DNA of 64,000 nucleotides from Linum tenue (GCA_946122785.1 CAMGYJ010000006.1:69875676-69939675), one strand, 5' to 3'; positions 33,040 through 45,580 are shown, counted from the first letter of the stretch. The notes: generated by a model not told the origin, from the sequence alone. Translations and numbers: made by a program.

Positions 33040-33233
33040 TACAATGTTTTCGTATATATAGTTGGTGTCCTCACTCGCGCACGAATTGATAAACAAATCA
33101 CAATGAGAGATCAGAATTATATTGTTTACCCATAAAAAAATCAGAGCTTGTACCACATTCATTAACTGCAAGAGACTTAATGGATTTATAAGGCCAGCTC
33201 AACATTAATAATTAAAAGAACTAATTAGACCTT
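32110..33233. other. Intergenic DNA
   Basis: A 170-codon frame at 32208-32720 lacks an ATG at its start and is AT-rich, so it is not supported. A (TA)n microsatellite lies at 33009-33031. Confidence 0.4.
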
Positions 33234-34690
33234 GTTGGGTTGAGTTTTTGGGCCTAAGTGGCCGAACTCCTTCTTCCCTATATGAGGGCCGACCCGTCTC
33301 CTTAGACCTCATAGCCGAACGTTGCCTCCACCCTTTGGTATGAAATTTGGCTCCCAAAAACTAAGTCCGGAACAAGGCGATATAACGGGGTGCAAAATGA
33401 CTGGGTACCAAACAGACTTGGTACCATGGCATGAAATTTTCAATGTGGTACCAAGGCAAGGCGGCTTGGTACCAAGACATGAAATTTGGCTAAGTATGGA
33501 GCCAAACGAGAGGGTATCAAGCCGACAAGGCATGTCTGGTACCCAAACATGAAAATTGGCTAAGGATGGAGCCAATGGGGGTACTAGGCCACCCATAGCA
33601 ACAGGAGGCCAAACAAGACGAAGACATGGAATTTGGCTAAGTATAGAAACAATAGGAGCTTGGTAGCCAAGCAAGCGGGTATGAAGTAGGCAAGACATCA
33701 AGGGGGGGTATCAAGCCCGGTATCAACTAAGAGAGTCATACAGAAACTAAGTCTGGATATCAAGCCGGCAAGACGGGCTTGATAGCCAGGCATCATGATA
33801 CCAAGCCAATAAGACAAAAAATTTGACTAAGGCAAGGTGGCTAGCTAAGGTGGCCACCCGACTGGGGTATCAAGCAGCCATGGATGGATCGGCCAGGGTG
33901 CTGAGCTAAGGGTGTCAAAATGATGAGGACTCGATGTAGAGCCCCTTAGGGGACCATATGGAGACTAAATCCCAAGATGGGCTTGGTGGCCCCCTAAAGG
34001 GGTACCAAGCCGGCAGGGTGCAAGATACCAACTTAATAAGATTATAAAAGTTAAGTATGGAGACCAAGCCGACAGGGCTGGCTTGGTAGCAAGGGTATCA
34101 AGCCGACAAGATTGGCTAGATACCAAGATGGGTAAAGGGGTCAAGTTCTCATACCGTCTAGGTGGGTAATATGGCCTAGCTATCAAGATGGTTCATCGAG
34201 GTGGCTAGCAAGATGAGGAGCGTGGAGTCGTCAGGGCTGTCAATGATGTGATCAAGAATTCACCATGGAGGATAAGGCAAAGAGCTCAACACCAACCCGA
34301 CTCGGCATTGAGACCATCAAGTACCCACCACTCACCAGCCCCAAGGCGGGACAAGGACTCCAAGGCGACGGTTACCAACTAGTCACCAAGACGGCGACAA
34401 GGGACCCCGAGGTGGTTTGGAGCAAGAGGCCAGCCAGCAGATACTACGGCGGTTACCAAGGCAGTTACACCCAAGGGCTATAAATAGGAGAAACGAAGAC
34501 GCGAAAAGGGTTCCACAACCAACCATTTGACACACTATGTCAAACTTTTATCGTTTCTCTGCAAATTAGCCATAGTTTTTAGTTTCTGGAGCTCTCGCTG
34601 AACCTCCATTGGAGTAGAGTAACGTAACTTAGCTTGTTCCCAAAAGGCCATAAAAAACCCTCTTTCGAACATTGTTCAGAGATGTGTGAA
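33234..34690 (+). mobile_element. Probable LTR-retrotransposon LTR with degenerate internal repeats
   Basis: About 1.4 kb made largely of loosely repeated words (TGGTACCAAGAC, ATGAAATTTGGCTAAG, TATCAAGCCGACAAG), followed by GGGCTATAAATAGGAG (TATA box 34479-34486) and a transcribed-leader-like end. A repeat-rich U3, a TATA box, then a short R/U5 is how LTRs are built. Clean TG/CA termini and a target duplication were not established, and no gag or pol is adjacent, so the class and limits are inferred. Confidence 0.45.
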
Positions 34691-35678
34691 CCGTGTTATT
34701 AATCGTTGTTCAAGCAGTCAAGATGCATTTATTGAGTTCAAACACCAGATTTTCCTCGTCGGAAAACATATACAAAAATAAGAGTAAGGGTCATAGCGAT
34801 ATAACTAGCAAAGTCGAAGTCCTCCCTTCTTTTATTTTATCATTCCCTAGTAAAATTCGATGTTTTCTATCCACTTGGCTGATTGATGATGGAGCGATTC
34901 ATCTAATCCGTGAAAAAAATAATTAATGGTTAGAGTCAGATTCATACTTAATCTATCCCACTATGCACTAGCACTATCTCGACGTCCTATATCGAGGCTC
35001 ATGCCAGGCTTCGTCAAATTCATAATTATGAATATGAGGCTAGATTTATTCACTAATATGTCATTATACATATATTTGTTAATATGAAGAGGAAAATTAT
35101 TATCGGTTTAAGACTTTTAGTCGATAATAGGCACCTCGAATAAAATTCGATTGTGGGCTTGAAATTTGCATCTTACGTATGTAAACAAAAAAAAAAGTCA
35201 TCTTTTCACCCAAAAAAAAAAAGTCATCTTAAAAAATCGAATGGTTAAGATTAATATCAAATATGGACGTAGTAGGCACTCATACATCATATATCTAAAG
35301 TCTTTGGATGTTTTACCAAAATCGAAACCTTCTATTTAATTTTGAATTGAAGACAAACAAATTGCTACAAATGTATCTAGCTGTGTGCATGTGCGAAAAC
35401 ACACATGACAGATAGAGAGAACAAGAATACCAAAATTCACATATCCGCTCCACGTAGGAAAATCCATATAATTTGCCAATTATACATTAAGGAAATGAAA
35501 TGATGTACACGTCTTGTTATTTCCCTTCATTCGTGGTCTTCCTAATTATTATTGAAATTATGAAATGTTGAGGATTTGGTTAAACCGGACTATCAGTTTG
35601 AGACCAAATTGGTTTTGGATTAGACAACCCAAATCAACTATTTTAAATTTTATGAAGAGACACATTGTTTTAGTGGTG
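34691..35678. other. Intergenic DNA
   Basis: No supported feature. The open frame at 34693-34926 shows no domain. Confidence 0.4.
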
Positions 35679-35686
35679 ATTGGTGG

Positions 35687-36257
35687 CATAGCCGCATAGG
35701 CGGCGCCAGGGGCAATGGGATGTGTCCCGGGACACAGGTAATTTTTGGGTAACATAAAATGCCTCATATATAATATATGCTAATAAAGGGTTGCACTCAT
35801 CATCTTTAGGTGATATAAAAGTGTTTTATCACTACACTATATGTTATTTCAAGTTAAAAAACTAATATAAATCAATCTATCGTACTATTAAATTTTTTGG
35901 CAATACCTGATAATCGATCTTTCTGTCTTCTGAAGTTAGTTTTGACTCTACTTGTTGCAACTGCAAGTGTAAAAAGAACATTTTCAATTTTGAGCTATTC
36001 TAAAAACAAGTTTCAAAATCGAGTTGCGACCAATTTGCTAATGATTGCTTAGTTGGATACATTGGGAATATGAAAATGCGTCATAATTGCTTATGAAAAT
36101 AATGCTTGCATTAGTCTAATATTTCTTTATTATCTATGAATGAATTATTTGAATATGATTAATTTTAATTATAATCATTAAATAGTTAAATAATCATTTA
36201 TTTATTTATATTATAGAAAGAGGACACAAGTACTTTCGAATTCCGGCTCCGCCGTTG
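35687..36257 (+). mobile_element. hAT element remnant with hATC transposase fragment
   Basis: A perfect 8-bp duplication ATTGGTGG flanks it (35679-35686 and 36258-36265). The right end complement is CAACGGCGGAGCCGG; the left end reads CATAGCCGCATAGGCGGCG, apparently with a short duplication before CATAGGCGGCGCC. On the plus strand at about 35930-36070 the frame reads LVATASVKRTFSIL, SYSKNKFQNRVATNLLMIA, then a stop: the hATC dimerisation domain. It is internally deleted and inactive. Confidence 0.8.
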
Positions 36258-36265
36258 ATTGGTGG

Positions 36266-37274
36266 TTTCATTTTTATGGATAATAATCATCGTTTTATGA
36301 AACAATGTTTCATAGATGATGACACTCTTTCATAAAATAATGTTTTATCGATAATGTCAACTTCTCATAAAACAATGCACGAATCAACCCCTAAAAATAT
36401 ATGTATGAGCATATGATACAAGGGGCCCCTCAAAATGGTTATTCTTCTTCTTTCGGAAAACTTCTAAGTTTACTTTAGTGTTCTTAAGTATAAAAGCTAA
36501 AGTGCTGCTAGTTTTATTCTTGGAAGAAATTTCTTGTAATCCAAAATTTTATGAATGATTGAAATGTTCTTTTCGAAAATTGAACGTAGATTACGAATCT
36601 ATCACAATCCTAATCCCTCAGTTTCGAATTATCATACGCACACCCTCATCTGGATAGAACCCAACATTAAGCACTACCACCATGGCATTTTGTCGCAAAC
36701 TAAATTGTGGATTATGGATAATTTAGATACATATATACAAGAAATAACATATCCAATTTAAGACAATAGAAACCGAGCAACCATTAAAGATGCAAAGATT
36801 TGGTAAGTGTATACACGATGATGATACATTATTTTACCAATCAAATATCAATAATGGGAATCAAACGGTTGTGGATCTGTTAAATAAGTTGTACGGTGAG
36901 TTCGTCCGTATCAAATTAACGTTAATGAGGAGAAGTCGGTGAAAAAAGCAGCAAAACAAACTGAGTGGGAAGTCCAAAAACGGCAGCGTGGGCGGGTCAA
37001 GTGCAGAGAGGCGACACGTGGTAGGAAGGGTGGGCCCTCTTAAATCTTAACTCGATCGGAGACTTGTCGTGAACCACACGCGTGATGAATGGATGGTCAA
37101 ATATTTCAGACCGCAGCCAAAAAGAAAAAACTACAAATTTCCACGCAGAGATTTAAATTATTAATGAAGATTATTACCAAAAAATGAAGAAAGATAGGAA
37201 AAATGCACCGAAAGGAAATTGGAGGTAAACTATAGGACGACAAAAAAAAAAAAAAAAAACAGCCAATATTTATA
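36266..37274. other. Intergenic DNA
   Basis: No supported gene. There is a poly(A) run at 37241-37259. Confidence 0.4.
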
Positions 37275-37277
37275 TAT

Positions 37278-37853
37278 GGGTGCGTTTGGATACAATGATT
37301 TGGATTTGGTATTTGTGATTTGGATTTCCAAATACCAAATCATGTGTTTGGATATTAATTACATTTGGTATTTGGATTTGTGTCAAATTCATGGGGTGAT
37401 TTCCAAATACATGTCTAGTGTATTTTTTGTCAACTTCAAATACATTTCAACAACTAGTGATTTGAAATACCTCCTAGCAAAAGAATGGACCTATCTGTAA
37501 AATATGAAAAGTTTAGGTACTATAGTGTGAGGCAAAACATATAAAGGTACCAAAATGTAATTTTACCATCAAAATTTCAGGACCTTTTTGTAAAGTTTTA
37601 AAAGTTTAGGTACTAAATTGCAAGAAAAAATAATTTTGGGTACCAAACTGTAATTTACCAAAATTTGTAGTAAGTGACCAGCAAATTGAAAATTGAAATT
37701 GAGAATCATAAAATACAAACAAATTACAAATGAGTATCCAAACAATGAATTTGAATTACATGTATTTCAAATGCTAATATTTCGAATACATCCATTTCAA
37801 ATGCTAATATTTCAAATACCTTAAATTTAAAATCCACTTATCCAAACGCACCC
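37278..37853. mobile_element. MITE, copy 2 (complete)
   Basis: The ends GGGTGCGTTTGGATA and TATCCAAACGCACCC are perfect 15-bp inverted repeats. TAT lies on both sides (37275-37277 and 37854-37856). Subterminal GGTATTTGTGATTTGG/CCAAATACCAAATC can fold. The 3-bp duplication and GTTTGG ends suggest a PIF/Harbinger-derived MITE. Its inner part matches the truncated copy at 12226-13115. Confidence 0.8.
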
Positions 37854-37985
37854 TATTGCAAATTCATTTTAGTACAAGTCGAATCATGGGGTTTTTTTTT
37901 TTGAGCCGATACATATATCTTCTAACCTATTAGTTTGGGTTTAAGACTTCATCAATTCTCTGCCATAATGTGGATGTTCGAGTTA

Positions 37986-38689
37986 ACCATCTCCATCCCT
38001 GCAATCAATAAGCAATTTCTAAAGTGGGTCCTTATCGCCACATCATCAATCAAGCAATAATTTCCAAACCCCTACATCCCTAAAATCAATAAGCAATTGC
38101 CAATAGTGGACCCATACAATTTCTTATCACATAACAAAGAAAGAAAAAGTAATTGAAAAATAAAAGATATCCTATGTGGCATTGCAAGATGAATTTCTTA
38201 GACCATCCACATCCATGAAATACCATTTCTATTCCATATGTGGCCCCTACTGCCACATTAGCAGCTTTTCCCATTTCACTACATATCACTTCCATTTCCT
38301 CTACATCCATGAAATCCACAATCTATTTCATATGGTGGGTCCAGCTTACTTTTTAATACATCTATACATTAATATCCATCACACAAAAGGAAATAAAAAA
38401 AGCACATAAAGTTGGGGTGGGACCCAATCGGTACCCACTATCCATTCCATTTGCTCTTCCATTATATGGAAGCTGTCATTATATGGAAGTGGGGCTGCAA
38501 CCATGAAATAGACAGCAATCCATGCCACGTCAGAATGGAAGAAGGAAATGGCAGCCGATGCTGCTGCTCTTATTTAGCAATCTTGCTAAATAAGAAAGCA
38601 CCCCCACATCCTTGCAATTGCTTAAAAGTGGTGCCACCTAGGATCCCACTAAATAAGCAATAGGTATAAGCAATTGGATGGAGATGGTC
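37986..38689. mobile_element. MITE-like element with CCATCTCCATCC termini
   Basis: ACCATCTCCATCC at the left and GGATGGAGATGGT at the right are inverted, with TTA beside each end (one base offset). Further inverted words (ATAAGCAATTTC near the left, AAGCAATTGG near the right; GACCATCCACATCCATGAAAT inside at 38200) make it strongly self-complementary. No coding potential. Confidence 0.6.
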
Positions 38690-38739
38690 TTAGTGATCTC
38701 ACTCACACAGAATCCTCCCTTCGCCTGCTTTGAAATGTT

Positions 38740-38951
38740 TTGCTTTTAATACTGCACCTAAAGATCATTCGAATTTTATAAGAAACAACCAAGCAAGCAA
38801 GCTTCATCGTATAATGCCACATTAAACTCCTTGCCTTGACGAAGCCCCAAATTCCATCTCTCTTCGACTTATATATAGTCTCCCAATCAACCATGTGAAT
38901 ACATCTTGTTCCAGCTGACGATCCCCAAATGAAGCTTCGTATTTTATCCAT
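38740..38951 (-). pseudogene. Second LINE remnant (reverse transcriptase C-terminal linker)
   Basis: The minus strand reads DKIRSFIWGSS, then HMVDWETIYKSKRDG and GFVKARSLMWHYTMKLA. This is the conserved W-G-x-H-x-V-x-W-x2-I-C-x-P-K-x2-G-G segment after the RT domain of plant LINE ORF2, the same place as WGDEDNHSKIRWVSW in the LINE at 18.4-25.8 kb. The Cys/Pro and second Gly are changed and no other domain is adjacent. Confidence 0.65.
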
Positions 38952-38959
38952 CTAGTTGC

Positions 38960-40600
38960 AAGTTGTCATCGACAGTATATCGTTATTAGGATTTTTGTAA
39001 TAAATAGAATTGCCACCGATTTTGAGATTGAATTGGACGGATTAGGAATTTGCTCCCCCGCTGATTTAGTTTCTTCCCATTTTTTGTTTGATTGAAATTT
39101 AAAACAGCATGTTGTTTTGATTTTTTTTTTTCGATTTTCATTTTCCCAGTTGAACTGACTGGTACTATTCAATTTTTTAAACCATGAACACGCCACGTTC
39201 TAAAATACGCCACCTTCACTTTCTTTCTCTTCTCATTTCCTAGACCCGCAGCCCGCCACTTTCTCTCCTTTTCTTTAATCGAATTTCTCAGTTTATTTCT
39301 TTTCATTTCCTTCATTTTATTTTACTGCACACTGTTTATTTTTTTTCACCAAGACATCTCTCTTATTATTGTAATTTTACTGCGCGGTTTCGTGTTGCAG
39401 TAGTCTTATTTGGCAGCTGCATGCCCTCACATTCTTCTCTTATATGTTACGTATTCTCCTGCTTTTATTTATTAAGAACTGGCTACTGCTGCTAGCCCAG
39501 AGTAGTACTTCTGCCGCCAGCCAGCAGCCCCAGTTCAAAATCAACTTCCATGTTACTCCAAATAGAACAACCTGTTACTCTCAATCAGAGAGAGTCTAGT
39601 AAGCTTTTATAACGTACCAATAATCAGTTTATCGCAATAATTTAACTTATCGAAAGAGAACAAAGTTGAAATAACATTAATTTATGCACGCAGTTATTCA
39701 TAAGTTTAACTCAAACGGTTGAACGATATATACATATTCCGAGCAAATACAAAAGAATGTACTAATATAACTCTCAATTTTGGACCATTCTGTCATCTCT
39801 GGACTGGTCATAATCTCCCATTTATGCTGAATGATGCAAGTGTTTGGTATTCAACTGAAACAGATAGTTTAGGATGTAGAATCATAGGAGTGTTTCCAAA
39901 CATCAAATTTTTTAAAAACTCTTGTAATTTCAAAGGGTGCTGACTGTAACCTATCTGGCTAGCTAAACAAACAATTAAGAGCCTTGGTTAGTAGTACTAA
40001 TCAACCATTTCTTGGTCATGCTAACAACCCAAAAAGAAATTACGAAAAAAGCAACAACCTTTACTTCATCAATTTTTCTTCTTTAATAAATTATAAATTA
40101 CAAAATTTGTTCTTCTCTCGAAACAGTTTAAAGCTGCGACGGAAGCGCCATATACAGAAAAGGTGTGTGGTTTGTGTGTAGCGCAGGATAAGAGCATGCA
40201 CACTCTTTCCCACTTCCCTTCTTCCCAAGCTGAATAATTTTATTATTATTATTATTGAAAAGGCAAAAAAAAAAAAAAACGAATAGAGAAGATAGGAGTT
40301 CATAGTTCAGTGAAAGGTCGACCTCTTTTTGAGAGAGAAAGGCAGGATTTTGAAAGGAGCCCAAGAGGAAGAAGACGACGGAGGGAGGGCAGAAAGAGGA
40401 GAAGAATGAAGATTGAAGAATGAAAGATTCATTGCTTTGATCGGCGTGCTTGTGTAGGAACTCATGGAGGTGGTGGGTGGGTTTTCTTTGAGGACTTGTG
40501 TCGAATAGTTGGAGAGCATAGATAGCCCCACCTTGTTGTAAAAACATAAAAGGGGAGCCCTTTTCATCTCCTTTTGCAGGGGTTTTCCTTTGATTTTTTT
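38960..40600. other. Upstream region of the ARF5 gene
   Basis: AT-rich to about 40200, then purine-rich (GA) with ATT microsatellite and a poly(A) run at 40266-40280. It is likely promoter sequence. I do not claim a TATA box or transcription start. Confidence 0.4.
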
Positions 40601-40756
40601 TTGTTGGTCTCTTTTGGAATTGGGGATTGGATTGGACCCCTCTCTTTCACTTTCTCCCTCTCACTCTGTCTCTCTCTGGTCTTAAGCAGCTGAAGAAGAA
40701 ACAAAGACAGACAAGTTTCTTTCTGTTTTGTGACCACTGGGAAAGCCTTCCTTTTT

Positions 40757-41054
40757 ATGGGTGAACATGAGATTCCCTTGTCATTCCTCGAGCTCCTCCT
40801 CCTGCTGCTGCTTCTGGAGCAGAGCAGTCTTTTCTTCATTTCTTTTGATTTGAAAGCTTGGACTGAGGTTTAGTCCTGTTCTTTTCCCCTCCTCCCCTTT
40901 TGCTATTGGCCAAGAAGAGAAGAAGAGCAATTAAAAGACAAATGCTTTTGGTTGCTTTGAGCTGAAGAAGAAGAAGAAGAAGAAGAAGAATGAGAAGGAT
41001 GGGTTAATGGAGTTGGTTTCTTTTGAGTTGCTCTTGCTGCTGGAATCCTGTTGA
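40757..41054 (+). promoter_or_regulatory. uORF cluster in the ARF5 5' leader
   Basis: Four short upstream ORFs precede the ARF5 start at 41126: 40757-40873 (38 codons, leucine-rich, starts MGEHEIPL), 40942-40965 (MLLVALS), 40990-41007 (MRRMG) and 41007-41054 (MELVSFELLLLLESC). The last two share the bases TAATG, so stop and next start touch. A GAA microsatellite at about 40965-40990 lies between. Arabidopsis MP is known to have a uORF-bearing leader that depends on reinitiation. Whether the first one is transcribed depends on the unknown start site. A frame in phase with the CDS opens at 41051, but its ATG is separate from the conserved start. Confidence 0.6.
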
Positions 41055-41125
41055 GTCCCAAAAAAACAGAGGAAGTGTTGAACCGGAAAACAGAGCAACT
41101 GAAGAAACAGAGGCCACCCCAAAAA

Positions 41126-44100
41126 ATGGCGTGTGTTGAAGAAAAGGGGAAGGGCAGCGGATTGGTCGGTGCCGGAGCACAACCGCCGGCGACTCTAATG
41201 GAAGAAATGAAGCTTCTGAAAGAAATCCAGGATCATTCTGCTGGTCTGTTGTCATAAAGTTTGGATTTTTTAAAACCCCTTTTCTAAAGTGTTGATCTTT
41301 AACATTGCACGAGCTGAAACATCCTCTTTCTGGGATATGTTGTAGTGTTGGGATTTATTCTGTTGTTGTTGTTGCTCTTTTGGGTTTGTCTTCAGGGAAC
41401 CGTAAGGCAATAATGAACACAGAGCTATGGTACGCCTGTGCTGGCCCGCTAGTTTCCTTGCCTCAGGTTGGAAGTCTCGTCTATTACTTCCCACAGGGTC
41501 ACAGCGAACAGGTTATTCTCCCCTTCTCTCGCTCACTCTCATAAATGCTCCAGTTTTCAGTTTCATACATTTTCATTTCAAGTTCATTTCCATGGTGGAG
41601 GTGTTGGTTTTCCAGGGCAAGGTCCTTTTCAGGAGTTGATGGGGATTTTTTTTTTGTTGCGCTAACTGGTTAAGTATCAATGTCAAACATTTTGGCTAAG
41701 TTTCTAGACTGAACTTTATTATTGTTAGAGCAGTTTCCTCTTCATCTGATTTGCATTCATCATCAATTTTGTTTGGACTTTTGGGTTGTTGGTTTGGTAG
41801 TGCCATCCCTCTCAAAGTGTCTCTCACTTCATGCTCTTTAGTGTATGGCTCTGTCCCCGGCTAAATGTACTCCTACCCTTTTCCGCATTTTGCTACTATA
41901 GTTCTTCTCTCAATTTTGTCTCTATAATTAGGGTGGTTGACAGAAAAAAAAAACTGAACTAAAACCACAATCTTGCTAGTTTGGTGGTAAAATTCAAGAC
42001 TTAACTCGTGATTGCTTGATAAGCAAACTATTGAGCTTTGTTATTTTTGGGCTTCTGTGATGTAGGTTGCAGTTTCTACAAAGAGAAGTGCTACTTCCCA
42101 AATCCCCAACTACCCAAACCTTCCATCTCAGTTGCTGTGCCAAGTTCACAATGTCACCCTCCATGTATGCCATTTTTACCCATCCCTTTGGTTCTTACCT
42201 TCCCCTCTGCAGTGTTCCCTCTATTTGACACTAGCTATCTTGGGTGATCATTCATTAGGCAGACAAAGAAACGGATGAAATCTATGCACAAATGAGCCTT
42301 CAACCTGTCAATTCAGTAAGCTCCCTCTTCTAGACTCGACTAAAAATTGTTTATTTTACCTATTGGAGACAAATGTATTCATTCATCTCTTTGTAGGAGA
42401 AAGACATCTTCCCTATTTCGGACTTTGGATTGAAGGGCAGCAGGCACCCCACCGAGTTCTTCTGCAAAACTTTGACAGCAAGTGATACGAGCACTCATGG
42501 TGGCTTCTCAGTCCCTAGGAGGGCAGCAGAGAAGCTCTTCCCTCAGTTGGTCAGTTTCCGATTTCCACGACCTAAGATATCTCTTAGTTATACCTTATTG
42601 GGTTGGAGAAATAAACATAAAAAAGGTGAATCCTTTTTGGTTCAGGATTACACAATGCAACCTCCAACTCAGGAGCTGATAGTTAGAGACTTACACGACA
42701 ATTCCTGGACGTTTCGCCACATCTATCGAGGTCAACCAAAGCGACACCTCCTCACGACTGGGTGGAGCCTTTTTGTAGGATCGAAAAGGCTGAAAGCAGG
42801 AGATTCCGTCTTGTTCATCAGGTAAGTTGATGCTTTATTTGTCTTGATTGATGGGTTTTGATTCATTGCTCTTATCTCGTATGGATACTTAATGGAATGG
42901 GATGGACAGGGATGAGAAGTCACAGTTAATGGTGGGAGTGAGACGAGCAAATCGTCAACAGTCGATGCTGCCATCATCGGTTCTCTCTGCAGATAGCATG
43001 CACATTGGTGTCCTTGCTGCTGCAGCTCATGCTGCTGCAAACAGGAGTCCTTTCACCATCTTCTACAATCCAAGGTAACTAACTTCTAAAGTTTCAGTCT
43101 TTATGCATTGTGTTTCTTGTGGATATGCCTTGCTGTGCAGGTAAATGAAAGGGCCCGACTTTTTTTGGTTATTGGCAGGGCATGCCCTTCAGAGTTTGTC
43201 ATTCCTTTGGTGAAGTACAGGAAAGCTGTGTACGGAACTCAGGTGTCCGTTGGGATGAGGTTTGGGATGATGTTTGAGACGGAGGAATCGACCAAACGAA
43301 GGTCTAATTTGATCTTTTTTCCAACTGTTCTATTACTAACTATGTTGAGATTGCTTTTTAAACAATGTGTGCTTTCTTGTTGAACAGGTACATGGGGTCA
43401 ATAGTGGCTGTTAGCGACTTAGATCCATTGCGGTGGCCTGGTTCCAAATGGCGAAATCTCCAGGTGGAGTGGGACGAGCCAGGATGTTCTGACAAGCCAA
43501 ATCGAGTCAGTCCATGGGAAGTAGAAACTCCCGAGAGCCTCTTCATTTTCCCTGCTTTAACCTCAGGTCTCAAGAGGTCCATTCATGGTGGTTACTTAGG
43601 TAGTAGACCAGAGCTTTATCTTAAACCCACTGGTTTCTTAATTTTCTCCTCTGAGTGATGATCTGATTCTGATGCTATACCTTTTGCATTTATTAAGGAG
43701 GAGAAACTGAATGGGGAAACATGATCAAAAGACCCCTGATCTGGCTTCCTGATGGTGGTAATGGAAGCCTTCCTTACCCACCAACAATCTCTGATTCTGA
43801 TAGGCTGCTTAAGATGTTAATGAAACCACCATCTAATAACTATCCTGGACTCTGTCCTCCTGCCTTCCAAGACTTCTCTGCTGCCAAAGGATCATCGATA
43901 GAAGATGCTAGGATCATGAGCCAACAGCCAGAGGTAGCAGCTATGTTCTCAGGAAACCATCAAATTGATCGGCAGCAACAGCAACAATCGCCGTGTATAG
44001 AGCAATGTGAGGTTGGGAATTCTTCGTCGCCAACCAAAATCAACAAGGTTCCTGGAAATACAAATCCTGTAACAAAACCTGAGAAAAAGCAAGAGCCAAT

Positions 44101-45580
44101 CCCACCGGAGAAGATGGTGAAATCGGAACCTAAGTTGACCCAGATGACTTCTGCTGAACATTTAACAAATGGCCACTGGTCTATTATGCAGCAGCCTCTT
44201 CAAGAGCCATCATCATCAATTGTTCAGCCTCTTCAGCAACCACATTTGCCTCAACCTGACCAAAACCCTCTTCCGTTTCTAGAAACAGTCGACGATTGGA
44301 CCTCACAGCAGCCTCCAGCAATGCCTGTCTCGTCATCAATCCAGAGACAGACCGGGGCAATGTCAATGTTCGGCCTGCAAGAACCATCTCCTCCCATCGT
44401 CTTTCCTGAAACATTAGTGAACCAGGATGTGTGGGATCATCACCAGCTGAACAACCTTAGGTATCTAACCCAATCGACCCAGTTCGTACCAATGTCTCAA
44501 CCGGACCATTGCAGCTTCAATTCGGGTGATGAGAGCAACGGCCAAAGTGGGATCTATGGCTCTCTCAACAATGGCCACCCTGGTGGTATTGTGATAGACC
44601 CTTCAAGTACTATTCTGGACGAGTTCTGTTCCTTGAAGGATCAGGATTTCCATACCAACCCTTCTTCAGATTGCCTTGTGGGCAACTTCAGCTCGAGTCA
44701 AGATGTTCAATCTCAGATCACTTCTGTAAGTTTGGCGGACTCTCAAGCTTTCTCTCAGCAGCAGGAGTTTCCTGATAGCTCTGGTGGGACTTCTTCTAGC
44801 AATGTGGAGTTTGATAAGGGCAATAACCTCGTCCAAACTAACTCCTGGCAGCAAGTTGCTCCCCGCGCGAGGACTTACACAAAGGTGCGATGAACTATCT
44901 GACATTTGGGAATATTAGTCTTGAACTAATCCAAAAAACTATTTATGAATTTAGGATTTTTATATCATTGAAGAAATGTGTTAGATGCACCAGTGCTCAC
45001 TGCAGTATGGTGTTTGTGATTGAATGATCACTAACCTAGAAATCTTAACTTAATACTTGACCTCAGTGATCTACAGAGATTTTATATATTGATTCCCTCT
45101 TGAATGCTAAACTGTGACTCTGTAATGGATTAAAAAAACAGGTTCAGAAGGCAGGGTCAGTTGGGAGATCGATCGATGTTTCGAGCTTCACGAACTATGA
45201 GGAGCTCTGCTCGGCGATCGAGTGCATGTTCGGGCTTGGTGGGTTGCTGAACAATCCAAGGGAGTCAGGGTGGAAGCTGGTTTACGTGGACTACGAGAAT
45301 GATGTCCTGCTCATTGGCGATGATCCTTGGGAGTAAGAGAAAATTCACTGCATTTATTATCCCCTCCATTTGCTTTCTATTGCATGATAATGGAAACCTG
45401 AGATGTTTGGTATTTGGTTTATGTGTTTTGAAAAGGGAATTTGTAGGATGTGTTCGATGCATAAGGATTCTATCACCTCAAGAAGTTCAACAGATGAGTG
45501 AGGAAGGGATGAAGCTTCTCAATAGCGCGAATATGCAGCAGGGGATCAACATTGCTTCTTCTTCCATTGTACAAGGTTAA
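41126..45580 (+). CDS. ARF5: Auxin response factor 5 (MONOPTEROS) orthologue
   Basis: Transcription factor that activates auxin-responsive genes in embryo, vein and flower patterning. Twelve exons: 41126-41243, 41396-41511, 42066-42164, 42259-42315, 42397-42549, 42646-42821, 42910-43074, 43179-43301, 43388-43599, 43698-44884, 45142-45332, 45436-45580. All GT-AG with consistent phases; 913 residues (Arabidopsis MP about 900). The B3 DNA-binding domain lies at about 151-253 ([20 protein letters not shown]), the auxin-response/dimerisation region at about 276-360, and a Q/P/S-rich middle follows (QQQQQ near residue 490). The PB1 domain runs from 803, with Lys805 and the acidic OPCA motif [12 protein letters not shown] at 852-863. 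[18 protein letters not shown] and [20 protein letters not shown] identify ARF5 rather than other activator ARFs. Two introns have unusual retention outcomes (see findings). I chose ATG 41126 because MACVEEK matches the family start. Confidence 0.96.

Noticed and set aside
42430..42825. 131-codon single-exon protein with B3 sequence
   Set aside because: It is two ARF5 exons joined through the open intron 5, not a separate gene; it starts at TTG.
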